64,000 nucleotides of DNA, from positions 742,810-806,809 of the forward strand of contig WBMW01003931.1 in NCBI GenBank assembly GCA_013396635.1. The letters are read 5' to 3'. Of this stretch, positions 13,401-25,976 are shown piece by piece. Origin of the DNA: Penelope pileata (lineage: Eukaryota; Chordata; Aves; Galliformes; Cracidae). Below the pieces are notes generated by a model. That model was not told the DNA's origin and did no database searches. It was given only the letters and a program-made list of their open reading frames with translations. The first letter of the stretch is position 1. Each line of letters opens with the position of its first letter. The translations under genes were made by a program, and so were the position numbers.

Positions 13401-16400
13401 TTTCTCCCACACTGGCATTATCTAAGGGAGATCAGCATTCACTACTTTTTCCTTGCCATTTTTGGGGATGGTAAAATTCAATTTTTTGTGTTTATAAAAG
13501 TGACTAATCAAAACATCTTTCTGATAGGGACCCTGGAAATATTTCCTGCTAATTTTGAAGTCTGTCAGTTGAATTTCTCTCTACTCAGCTTGAGCCGTGG
13601 CAACTGCGACACTTTTGGCTCTGTTGGTTTCAAGATGTTTCAAATTTAGCATGCTGTATGGTGAAAAGACCCCTACAGGGAGGCAAAAAGAGGTGTGAGT
13701 GTCATGGTGAACAACTTCAAAAAGGGGTGGGAAGGTACTTATTTTTGCAGGCCAAATGCATTTCACACCTCTTGAGTTCTTGGGCTCCATCCCTGGTACC
13801 ACTGTCCATCTCACTTCCCTGACACTCTGCTTCAGGAACATCAATTTGAACTCCTCCCTTGTGGCAAGGACTCTGTGTGTCCTGTTGCATTCCCTTCTCA
13901 CTCTTATACAGTTGCTTTCATTATTCCTTAACATAGCAACTCTCTGTTCACTTCATATCTGAGTTCTACAATCTCCGCCTACAAGAGTTGTCATTTTCTC
14001 TTCATCACTTCTCCATATCAGGAGTCGTGTGCCTCAGTGTTCACCCACAACTCCTCCTGCAATCCAGTCTCCAGAAAATTAATAATAGTTTTAAAAAAAG
14101 CTTGAATTTAAAGATAACAAGAGTAGAATTTGCTGTGTGAACAGGAGTTTTTATGCAGTATTTGCTGCTTAAATACACAGTGAGAGACATACAGTGAATA
14201 TTTCTGCTGAATTTTGAGATATGGACTATTATGGAAAGGGTATAGCTCTTACAGTACTGAACTGCTTTGGAAAAACGTTATCTTCTGTTTGCTGCGATAC
14301 TTCCACACACAAAGGACTTTTTATCTTTTTATGGTTTTTTTTTTTTTCTTTTTTCCCCCTCAGCTAGAAGCAAGGAAGCCAAATAAACTACTGAACCCTC
14401 CTCAATGGGGCTGTGAGTCAGCTCCAGGGAGAATCTAATCAACGACCTGTCATCTTGCCTCAGCTTTAGGAGGGCGGGGGAGGCTTCAATTACTGCAGTC
14501 CTTCTCAGGAAAAGTGCCTATCACCTTGTTTCTGCTGCCAAGTGCATCATGGCGAGCTGGGATTCTAAGTTCTTGCTTTTAATCAAACTATATCCCTTTC
14601 TGAAGCTGGTTTTGGCATTTGGTTCAGCCTGTTCCATGAACAGAAGATCTGTGTACTTTAGACTCTCAGCCACCTCGCATGTATGAAATTTTCAGAAATG
14701 CACAAGCGATGTAGGATCTCAAGCCTCAGCACTGTAAAAAGATAAAGGCTCCTAAATCTCTTTTGGTGCTCGTGGAAAATGCTAGCTGCCGTCCCTCCTG
14801 ATCACAGTGAGAGGTAGAAGGAAGAAAGATGGACTGTGAGGCACGCCTGTGCCATTTCAAGATTTTACAGCTGAAAGACAAGATCTTTGAAGCCAGTTGT
14901 TTAACTGGACTGGAAGTCCAGAGGGAGTGCAGAGCACTGGTGTGAAGTGCTTTCTTTGGCATGTCTGACTCAGGAGACAAGTCTTACGAACCAGCTACAG
15001 GTTCTGAGTGCCTTTTTGTGGTTAACTCCAGCTTGAGAATGTATTGCTTGCAATAGTCTAACTTGAAGGTGATGAAAGCATAGTTTGCTCAGCCAAGTTC
15101 CACATCCAAATCTAAGGGGCACAATTTCCTGGCTAGTTTCAGAAGAAATTAGGCGTTCCTGTTGTTGTTTTGGTTTCCTGAATCAGAAAGAACAATGGGA
15201 ATCTTAGGACCACATCCATCTTAGCTGCAGGAGGACTAGTTCTTCCAACAGAGATGAGGCCGCAGCTCCAGCAATCCTCTTGGTTTCCTTTTTGCCACCT
15301 TTGATTGTTTTCTCCAAGTTATTCCCTACAAGAGATAATTTTATATCTGTTTTTCAACTTTCTTCAGACTATAAACAGCTACAAAAAGTGTTGCCAATAT
15401 ATGGAAGAGAAGGGGGGGACTGAGACTGCTGGGATAGTGGTGGCCCGTACCCGTGGGGTATGCTCGTCCCAGCTAATTGTTTGACACAACCAACAGACAG
15501 GAGGAGAGTGCTGAGACTCTGCCGAATTCCACAGCTAAAGGTACTTGTGAGATCAAGAGGCACAGGAATTACTTTGAGTCTCTTTGTTCCAAGACCTCTG
15601 GGATGGTTAATATGGTCAGCAGCTCATGTCAGATTGCCCCATACCAGTGTGGGCATCTGTTTCTCTGAGCTGTGTCACCCCACTCTGCCAGCTTTCTTCT
15701 AGTACAAGTGTAGACTTCCCACTTGTTGCTGAGATCCTGCCAGTTCCTATAGGCTGCACGTCATGAATCCTTGATAATGCAGCGTATTTCAACAGCTTTT
15801 CACATGGATGATTGCAGATTGCTGCTGGCAGTTTTTCTCTGAAATCAGCGTTATACGGTTTTTGACACTTAAGAAACAGTCATGACTCAGACAGTTGAGA
15901 GTTGCTGCAAGGCAGTACGAATGGATTTAAAATCTGACCTATTCCTAGCATCCTTCCCATTACACGCAGAATTCAGAGTACTTTGTAAGGCCTTTTGTAC
16001 AGGCTATACTAAATATGGAATATCTTATCATCAGCATGCTCATATCTAACAACTGAGTTCTTGGGAGCTCCCTCTGCTCCCTCTGACAGAGGGAGACTGA
16101 AATGATATTTCTTGCTGGATTCAGAAGACCTGCTCTGTTGAAAATACAGGTGATCGTCAAACCACAACAGTGATGCAGAGTAAATGCAAATGAGCAGAGT
16201 GATTAATAGGTAGCTGTGTTGTGTGTATTAGGAGAGAAAGCAATTTGAAGGCGATGCTTCAAATATTATTGACCTGGTTATATTTGATTCAGAGCTCTTG
16301 GTGGAATGACAAGCACCTTGAAAGTGTTGTAAGAGTAGTTTTGTTTTCCAATTGCTGTTTTTTATGTCTGTAAAATGTGTATATGCTATATTCACCTTTA

Positions 16401-19400
16401 TTTACTTTGCAATCACCCTGCAAGAGCAATGCTTGCTATCTTGGCCACATTTTTCTGTTGCTGTAGTTCCTTTTCAGAAGGCTTCCCAGACAATGAAGAA
16501 CATAGCCACGTGTTCTCCAAAGGCACTGGGCAGCCTCTGTCACAGTACAAAGCCTTGCTGTTACCTAACTTTGTTGATGCTTGAGGCCTCATCATGGGAC
16601 CTGTCCTGAAGACTTACTGGTAAAGTGTGGCTAAGGAATGTGAGATTGAATACATGCCCTCGGAAGGGATCTAAGATCTTTCTGGAGAACTTTACTCAGG
16701 AGGAAATGGGAAATGTGGGAATGTGCTCCAAGCACCGCTCCTGATCTGTTTTGTGACCAAACATTTCTATACGTCAATTTCTCCTTTTGTGTAGCGCAGG
16801 TCGTATTATCTACCTTTTCCTGTAGAACTTTTTGAGACTGAGAACTTCCTAGGCTTGTAGCAAGTAAATATTATTATGTTGTCTGAGGTGAACACAGAAG
16901 GACTCTCCTGCAGTAAATGTACATCGATTTTCCTTGACATGGAGAAGCAGATCTGTACCCTGCAGTTCACTCACCGCATGTGCCTGGCCTGGCTTACACA
17001 GGCCTTTCATTTTTACCACAGAGCAGACAGCCCCCAGACAAGTTGGATAGCATCCATTTAGTATGCTGTTTTCCACACAGTGGGTATCAAAACCTATTTC
17101 TGCTCACCTCACAATGAAGAAGATGATTGAAGATTTTATATTCCAAAGCAAACAACGGTAAAAGCTTTTGCTGACCTCTTGCCACTTGCCTGAGGACTTG
17201 GAAGTGAGCTACAAATTGCGTGTCACTCAGCAAGCCGTTATAAATTCAGCATGTTCCTTCTATCCAAATCAAAATGTTGATGCAAGGTCGGTGCTCTGAC
17301 AGGGCCAGCAAGGTACAGCCAACATGGTGCTGGTGGGACCAGAGGCCTTCCTGGAAGGCCTGTTGTACACGTTCATGTCTGTGCAGCGAGGGAAAGAAGG
17401 GCAGGCCCTCATGCAGCTGTCTCCCCTTCAGAACCTGGAACCCACAAAGTGCCAAAAGCCCTCGGCTCCCATCGACTTCAGCAGGCACCCAACAGCTTAG
17501 GAGTGATGGTGTCTGTCAGGCGGAGAGCCAGAGTGCTTGCATGTGTTTTGTTCTCTCCAACCTCAAATACATCTTCATTTTGTTTAGCTGGTAAATCTGG
17601 TGCCTTTTTGTTAATCTATTCTGATTTACAGCAGCTGCAAGTATGACACTTTATGTGTCTGATTCTCTTTGGGTTATCTGTGTCCTGAAGGCAGCTGAGG
17701 CAATGAGAAGTCAGTTTTACTCTCTTGCAGCTGTGCCTCTCTCTGTGGTTCCTCTCTGAGAATGAGCTCCGTGACATTTTTTGTCCCCAGAAAGTGTTTT
17801 CTGCATCTGGTACCCCAACCTGATTGCTCTATGACCAACAGCTCTCTGGCTGACATAGGGCAATATAGCAACAGGGCTTTGAAATACGGATTGCTCTTGT
17901 GGTGTGCCCACCACAAGAAGTAAGCCTTACAACTGTAATTACTGTCAGATCGTTTTTCGTTTTTTCGATTTAGCTTTTTCCCAGTATCAATGATTGTCAA
18001 TAAGGATTTTTATTCCTGGACTATTGGGTGTAAGAGAAAATAACTTGCAGTCTAGTAAAACAGTAATAATTCAATGGTGATATATACAGATGTGTCCAGA
18101 GAGGTTTCAGGGTTATTTTCTCAATGGAAGTACCACAGTTACAGAAGTCTGAATTTGCCATTTACTTTTTGTTTCAGAAGCTGCAATATTCAGCCTAAGA
18201 ATATGTAGTTTTCACAAACAGAACCTAATAGAAATAACATACATCTTTTTTTTAAAGCAATGTTTGGTAATATAACCAGACCTCCAATATTTTAAAGATA
18301 TATGTAAGGCCTTGGTGCCAGCTACTCAAGAATCATATAGAGACCAGCAACACAGGATCAGATTCTGCTGCTGTTCCTCAGCATGAGTTGTATTTTGCTT
18401 CAGCTCAAGTCTTTTGAGGGTAATTTGCTATCAGATAAAACTCAGTGTGAGAAAGAGCAGCAGGGCTGCACCCTGAGTCACCAAGCACTTAGCAAAAATT
18501 AAAAAATACCAGAGGCACCTGAAATTTTCACTGAAGACTGGTGGTCACCAGCAAATAATTATTATTAAAGTGGTAACAGCAAGTCTTGGCTTCCCTGGCC
18601 TTTTACCACTTTGAGTAAACAGTTACTTGCCAGATTATTAATATCTTGGCACTCGATGCAAAAAAACTGTAGTTTTCCATGTTTCTTAAAGCTGAGTATA
18701 CATTTATTGAATGAAAGCATTTATTAAACAAACTGGGACAGATTCTCAACAGGCATTAAATAACTTGCCTCCACTTGCCAAGGACTCCTGCTTGTTATGT
18801 TTTACTATACTGAGAACTGCAGTTCACATGGGTGGAAAATGATAGAAAATGGAAATAGGTGGAAAAATGTGGCTTTACTATGAAGAACCAAACCATTTTA
18901 TATCTTCTGATACCATGTAGATCTGAACCCTGTGTGTTTGGATTGCCCTCGCAGTTGTGTCTACGTTGCAAAATCATGAGCAGCACAGAGAACTGAAGCA
19001 GGGAACAGCTGTTCTAACGTGGGAAGAAAGGGGCATTAACTGAAACAAGAATATGGCAGGTTCAAAACATTACAGTTTTTTTGCTTTAAGGAGATGCTTT
19101 ATCCTCTGCCACAGGACATAGTTAATATTAAGTATTGTATGGGTTGAAAAAGTAGTTAGACAAAACAGTGAAAGAAAAAGTCATTAAGGTGAAACACTAA
19201 GATAACATTTCAGGGTCAAGAGGTCTGTGGTTGTCAGCTTGCTGGAGGCAGAGACTATTCTGGAAAAGAAATGTCACATGTTCCTCCTATTTTTATTCTC
19301 TTTCCTAAACCTCAGCTATTGGCACTTTTGGGATAGACTACAGGAATGGATGGTTCTTTGATCTAGCTTGCTTACAATTTTTTTATACTGATAAGTATAA

Positions 19401-22400
19401 CACATTTTTTGAGTGAAAGAATGAGAAAAACTTGCACGAAGAGGCTGCTTTGTATCAAGATACACACTTGTGCTATAACCTGCATTTAAAATATAACTTA
19501 AATCTCCCAAATAAGAATGGTTCAGATGCAGGATTTGGTTGATCCCATCACCAGACTTGTTGATGGCACACAATTACTAGGTGAAGGGATACTTTGATTC
19601 CAAAATTCAGGCTGATTAAATTTAAATGGAGTGTTTCCAGTTTTCTAAGTTTGGTGGCACTGTGTCCATCTCACAGATAATCTCTTTTGATCATCAGGAG
19701 AATAGGGCAAATCCTGCAGCCCTCCTCAGCTTTCCTTACCTTGGCTCAGCTTCCACTGAAATAAGTAGGCCTTTCAACCACATAAAAGCATCCAGACTTT
19801 TTCCAGCAATGATAAATACCAATAGACAGACCATTTTTCTGGTTGAACACAGAGTGCTTTAAGGGGAAAAATTAAGATGGTGCAATGAAAGAGCATTGGT
19901 AGGGGTTCAGAGGTGCGAGTTATATGCACTGCTGGCTTGTGGCATACCTTCCTCTGCTCAGGTAGGCATCATCAAACAAAAAGGGCTGCAGATTGATGCT
20001 GCTTAACACTAACTTGAATTAAAATCTTCTGCTAGCCCAATTTTTGTCTTTCATTTGTTCTTCTCTGAGTTTATTACCAGCTGAGGTGACCTTAGCAATC
20101 AAGTCCTCTGAAAGCTTACTGTTGCGAACAAGGTGATAATTTGATGCCATCCAGAACTAAAATCTTGGTTCATTCAGGTGAGTGGTAACTTTGATGGGTG
20201 CTGAATTCACGACTGAGATGTCTACCTTCATCTATTTGTCATATTTGTATCATGGAAAAAGCAAAACCAACCAAGTAGATAAGTCAGAAAACATCTACGG
20301 AGGATTTGTGATGTTAGTCACAGAGAAGCTACACAGATGTCAACAAAAGGGTGGCCTGCAGGCTTTTATTTCCTCCTCTTTTGCAGTAATTGCTTTGTAA
20401 AATGTTTCACCAGCCGTACGGCACAACATGCTACACTGCTTTATCAATCAGCATTCAGATGAACTAATGCTGCTGGCCAAATCCGAGGGATGATTATTTC
20501 ATAGCATGTGCCCCAGGAAAAGGAAGACAGTCTTTTGTGCGTGGAAACAGGCTTATATCCATATCCTCAATGAGGCTTTGAAGCAATTCTGGAGGGCAAG
20601 AGAGCTCACACGGAGAATCTGATATATGACATAAAGAGAGCTTTGATACATAACTTAAAGAGAGCTTGACCCTTTCTCCGTACCTTGAGTCTCGGGACCC
20701 AGCAGCTGTTGTGATCTTCACAGGATGCAAGATATTCCAGTGATATGCGATAGAATAGAGAACAAGTAAAACAGAAAGAGTAGGGATTAGATACTTTAGG
20801 TCCAAAAAGCATTAAACAGCCCTTGGTAACTCCTGGGAACTATTTATTGATTCCTTCTATGCGCTACACATTCCCATTAAGTGATTTCATTTCCTTATTT
20901 CTCTTAATCACTTTGCTTGGTTTAGAAGTCTTTTGCTCTCTGCAACCTGAGGGTACACAGATAAGTTCGATTTCTCATGTGGCTACACTTTTTATGACAT
21001 GTGAAAAGTTGATGCAGTAAAAGTAACTCCTTGGAGCCAGCAGGTCTGGAGCTTTCATCCTCACCAATCGCTGCGTCAAGGAAGCACTGGTGGGTTAATT
21101 ACTGTGTTAGGCTTTGGCAGAAACACATGCCTCTTCCCATCTCTGTGACAGGCACTAACAAAGTCCTCGGAAGCTGTGGCTGCTTCTGTGCTTGGACATA
21201 GTAGTAAGAGATGAGGAATAATAATAATAAGGCACTGCTGCTGTAATGGTCAAATTCAGCTTGCCACTGTAGGAGCAGTAATAGCAGTACGACAGCACTG
21301 TAACAGCCTGTAATGGAAAAGGTCCCAAGACTCTTACAACTACACCATTCATTTCACATGGAGCCAGGGTCTCTGCTGCACGTTATCCCCTGCTCTCTCA
21401 GCTCCTTTCCAATCCTCTTTCTCAAGCTACTTCCTTCTCTGCCTGGCTGGCCTTTATCTAAGCCTGGGGCAACCCCACCCCAGGTCGACCCCTTCTGGTC
21501 ACGGGTGCAAGTGGTCTACCGGTATTCCCCAGGCCAGCCATGCCCCTCCACCATGTACTCAATCATCAGTTCATGCTGAGATCAACTGTTTCCCTACACA
21601 GCCCCAGGTATCTGGTTGGCAGCACTGGGTCACTTGGGCAGCTTTCTGTTTCCTCCCTGAGAGCTCTATCCAAAGCAGGGACAGCTGTGAGGGCGGGCAG
21701 GGAGGACACTGCTGCTGCGGGGACAGGGCAATCCTGGCTGCCGTGCGCTCCCCTTGCAGATTTTGCAGCTGGCTTAGGGCGGGACTTAGCCTGGCTGCTT
21801 GGCAGCACTCACCTCCAAGCCAGGAAGAAAAATCCACAGCTACACGGGAACAAGAAAGAAATGAAAACAGAGATCCAGGACATGGGGTATATTTCCATTG
21901 GCTCTGGCTGCCAGGCGCGGTGTATCAGTTGCTGCTAGTTCCCGAAAGGTCCCTCCTCTGCAGATATTTACAGAGGCATCTGCAGCAGCAACCGGACGGT
22001 GCCTAAATGATTGGAAAATAAACCTTCAAAACCATATTTCCCATTCTTCGGAACATGGTAAAGGTGTCTCCTGTTCCTTTCAGCACTTAAACTCGATACA
22101 TTCATCAGCCCATGAAAAGACACTGGCACCCGATCTAGAGAGACACACATTTAAAGGAAACGAACCTGTGCCACCCAGTCCAAATTAAATAAACACCCTC
22201 CACATCGTATCTATTTTTGTAAACCAAGACACTCGCGCTGTGAATCACTTTCTCCTGTGTGATGCTGAGCCCTTTGGAAGACCTTTGCTTCCATAAGGTT
22301 TTGTGCACAGAGGATTTGCCCCTGCTTAAGAAGTTACTGGTTTCCTCTGCAGCGCTCAGTCATGTTCATTCGGTGACGTCTCGCAGGAAACACTTGTGCC

Positions 22401-25400
22401 CCAAGCACAGAGTCACGCGTCATTTAGCGTTAGTAATAAAACAGTTCATCACAGACGGGCAGGGAGTGTCCAGTCCCATCCTGCTGCGTGGGGAGGAGGA
22501 TGACGTGCTATTGGAAAAGCCTCAGTGCCGGCCCTTGGCGTGGGGCTAAGCCCATCGCCCTCCCCTCGCCTCCAGAACTCGCATTCATCTCGTGAGGAGT
22601 AAAAAGCCATCATCTCCTTGTGGAGAGCCAGCACCAGACTCCAGCTCCATTTAGTCCTGCTTAAGGGGTTTTAAATATTGCTTGGGTCTGCTGCCCCCCT
22701 CACAAGGGGAGAATTTTCACCTAGAAAGGCCGGGTAATAGAAGAGCTCCCGACACTTGCTCACCCCCCTGAAAAACAGCCAGCATTGGGCCCAGAAACAG
22801 GTCTGTAACTTGAGTTACAGAGCAGTCTGGATGCAGATCCAGAATGACCTGTGCTGTGTTTTACATGAGCACAGCTCCTCTTGCTTGTTATGCTGCTTTA
22901 TGGTTCCACGTAGACAGAAAGGATTAATTTCCCATTCATGTCCAGGGACTACGCACACCAGCAGCTATTAGATGTAATTCCTCACCTGTTCAAATCCCAC
23001 ATGCATTGATAGGAAAATTGAATTCAATTTCCTTTCAAGTTTAAATATCTCTAAAGATATTCCCCAACCCAGGAAAGCGTTCAAGTGAGTGCCTCACCCT
23101 TAGCACGAGAGCAGTGCCAGCGATGTTCCTGGACAGGGCTGTGATCCATCGCAGACGTACACCTGCACCCGAGAGCAAACACCGAGAGGTTAAGGCACCG
23201 GGGTATTAGAAACGCACTTGATTATTGTTGAGGTCCTGTGATTTTGCTTCTGTCTGCAAGATTTTCAGTTTACAGAAAAAAAAAACAAAAAAAAACACAA
23301 AACCAGGGAAATTAGCTACAGAAAGGCAACATCTCAAAAGCACATAGTTCTCTCAGTCTCGTGGGGAAAATTTTACACAATCCCAGTTTCAAAACAATGT
23401 TAAGGTTGCAAAATTGAACAATCATAAAAGTCAGGAAATTTAAAAAGTTAGTACGTGTCTTTCAATGTTAGCTCAGCAATAGCAAATATATGTAGTGGGA
23501 GAAGTTTATACTTGCAATTTCTGGGTTATATATGTATAAAGTTTATATCTATATAAACTTTAAAGTATTCTTGTTGACCTTTAATAAGCAACATAAACTA
23601 TATCGGGTATTTAATGTCTGTAAAAGGAATCTTAATTATAAGTATTTCCTGGCCTTGCAATTCAGAGGGCTTGGTTTTGAAATATAAAATGTCACTGCTG
23701 GGTTGCTGAGTTATTTTGGCTTTTTTCTCACTTACGAGTGAAAGTCGTTGCTGGGATAGAACGGGAATTTCACCTGCGTTAGAACACAATTCCCCCATCA
23801 GAATAGCTTTGTGATGTTTATGAAAGGCTGTGATTTATACAGTTGGTGAAGACTGACTTAATTCTGGGGGTTGTTGTGAGAAGTAAGAAATCCTGTGGTA
23901 AAGAGACCGCAGCACTTCCCCCTTGCTGGCAAGAGAACTAAACCTCCGAAACAAATGTGCTCTACCTGAATTAATAATATGGAGCTGTTCCGCAAAATGT
24001 TTAAAATACAGAATGATCTTTCCAGGCCAGATGTACGACTTTCTCAAATCTATGTGTTGTGGTTTAACTTACCGTGAAAACCTAAATACAGTGTGATGGT
24101 AGTGTTTAGATAAGACAGATGTAGAGCGCAGCACAGGCTTGGTCTTGCAGGAACGCTGATCCTTATAAATGAGCTGTATTGCGCTGTGGGATTTTCCTGG
24201 CTGAGTCTTTCAAAACCCAGGCTAGATTAAATCATCACAGCTGGGGAGAAAATATCAAGAGTTAAATAACTACTTTATGAGAGCTGTAAGAGTGTGAAAG
24301 TTTTAAGAAGTTAAATAATTACAGCACTCTCTGAGAGCTACAGGAAAGACAAATGAGTTTGTGGCCAATGGTCTTATTTACGCCGCTGGTGTACCGAAAG
24401 ACAAATGAAAGTGTCAAAGATGTGGGGAGCGTTTCACGTGGGGCCACAGACACAGCTACCAGAGCAAACACAGGGCAATGCAGGGCAGTGAGGAGTCCCG
24501 TGCATGCTCAGCTCACGGGGAGGATGGCACCTTGGGCTCGATGCTCCCACCAACTATCGTGCTGCAATGGTGCCACAGGAACCGTGTAGTCAGCTGTGAG
24601 CATCCTGAGTGCTCTATCACTTGGCTGCCAGCTCATTTGTTAGTGGAACTGAATTGGTCTGGATATAAAATATGCCTCCCATGGTGATACACAAGTCTGT
24701 GGATCAACAGCTTTATGTAAAATTTCCATGAGTGTGCTGCAAGGCCGAAGTTAAGGCAATCACTAAAGGGCAAGGAAGATCTTTTCATCAGGTTTGATTC
24801 TGATGTATCAGCCCTCTAACTGGGCAGGCTCAGGGAGCTGCTCTGAATTTACAGCTGCACACATGAGCCCAAGGTGGTGCCTCAGAGATCAAGGTACACA
24901 GGGCCCACCAGCTCGCTCCCCTGGTTTTGCAGTGGCATTTATCTTCTTGGGCAGCTCCTACAACTCCTACCACCCTCCCTAACAGCCCCTAGGCACACCC
25001 ACTGAGTTATCACATACCTGGATTTTCTCAGATATATCTTTAACACACCCAAATATTGGGTAAGGAAAAATGGGGAAACTTGGCCATGGATCTTGGGCAG
25101 CCAAATATCTATCCAGGAGAGCACTCACAGCTGCGTTGCCAGCCAGCCCGCTGGGCTCTGCCAGGCCTGGGCAGGCGGCACTGAGAGCCTGAGACCCCCC
25201 GAGGCAGCTCAAGTGCCACCAGTGCCTCATGCTGGCCTGGCCTACAGAGTAAGCAGGCCTACAGGATGTGCTGCTCCGGGGCTCATGCACATTTCTGTCT
25301 GGGAGCCTTCCTGGGCTCTGTGGAAACAAAAAGCACATCAGAAATAAATACAAACAAATTCAAAAAAAAAGGTGAATAGTCTGAAAAACCCTTAGCCACT

Positions 25401-25764
25401 GAGATTGGCTGGGATGAAAGCTTACTGGGGATGAAAGGAGAGCAGAAGGATGAACCCTGCATGGGGTCTGCTGCTGCCAGCAGGCAGCTTAGCTCAGAGT
25501 CAGCAAATGGCACCTCATTTCCCCTTCCCTCTTTGCTCTGTGGCTGCTGAGTGAAACATGGCAGCCCAGATCCTGTTTCACATTTTGCCAAGGTGCTCAT
25601 TTCCTCCCTCAGATCTTTTGACAGGGGGGCACAAACCTCACCAGGCATGGTTGCACCCAGGATGAGCTCAGATCTGCAAACAGTCCCAAGAAGGAGAGGG
25701 AAGCTGCAAGGGTGCAGTCACCCAGCATGCAAGGCTCTGCAGTGTCAGCCCCCGTGGGATAGAT
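10496..25764. other. Noncoding DNA upstream of CLDN14
   Basis: About 15 kb of AT-rich sequence with short open frames only. A locally GC-richer patch at about 17,250-17,500 and another at 21,400-21,800 show no recognisable protein. No CR1 copy, tRNA or LTR was identified here. Confidence 0.5.
23537..23562. repeat. Perfect AT-rich inverted repeat
   Basis: Twelve-base arms (TAAAGTTTATAT and its reverse complement) around a two-base CT centre. The sequence could extrude as a cruciform. No function is evident. Confidence 0.85.
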
Positions 25765-25976
25765 GAGAGGACAGTGAGGTGGGCTGAGAACTGGCTGATT
25801 GGCAGAGCTCAGAGGGCTGTGGTCGGTGGCACACAGTCCAGCTGGATGCCTGTAATGAGCGGTGTTCCCCAGGGGTCAGTACTGGGTCTGGTCTTGTTCG
25901 ACATCTTTACCAATGACCTGGATAAAGGGATGAGTGTGCATTCTCAGCAAATTTGCTGATGTTCCAAAGTGATGGT
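25765..25976 (+). mobile_element. Decayed CR1 LINE reverse-transcriptase fragment
   Basis: The frame from 25,774 reads NWLIGRAQRAVVGG and then SGVPQGSVLGLVLFDIF with TNDLD. This is the conserved reverse-transcriptase block before the catalytic (Y/F)ADD box of CR1 ORF2. A one-base loss near 25,932 shifts the frame. The following KFAD block is read in another frame, with the second catalytic aspartate changed. The copy is dead and truncated at both ends, and no CR1 3' tail follows directly. Confidence 0.9.

Noticed and set aside
17250..17500. GC-richer patch with opposing frames of 106 and 80 codons, considered as a decayed exon
   Set aside because: Neither translation resembles a family I know and no splice sites bound the frames convincingly.
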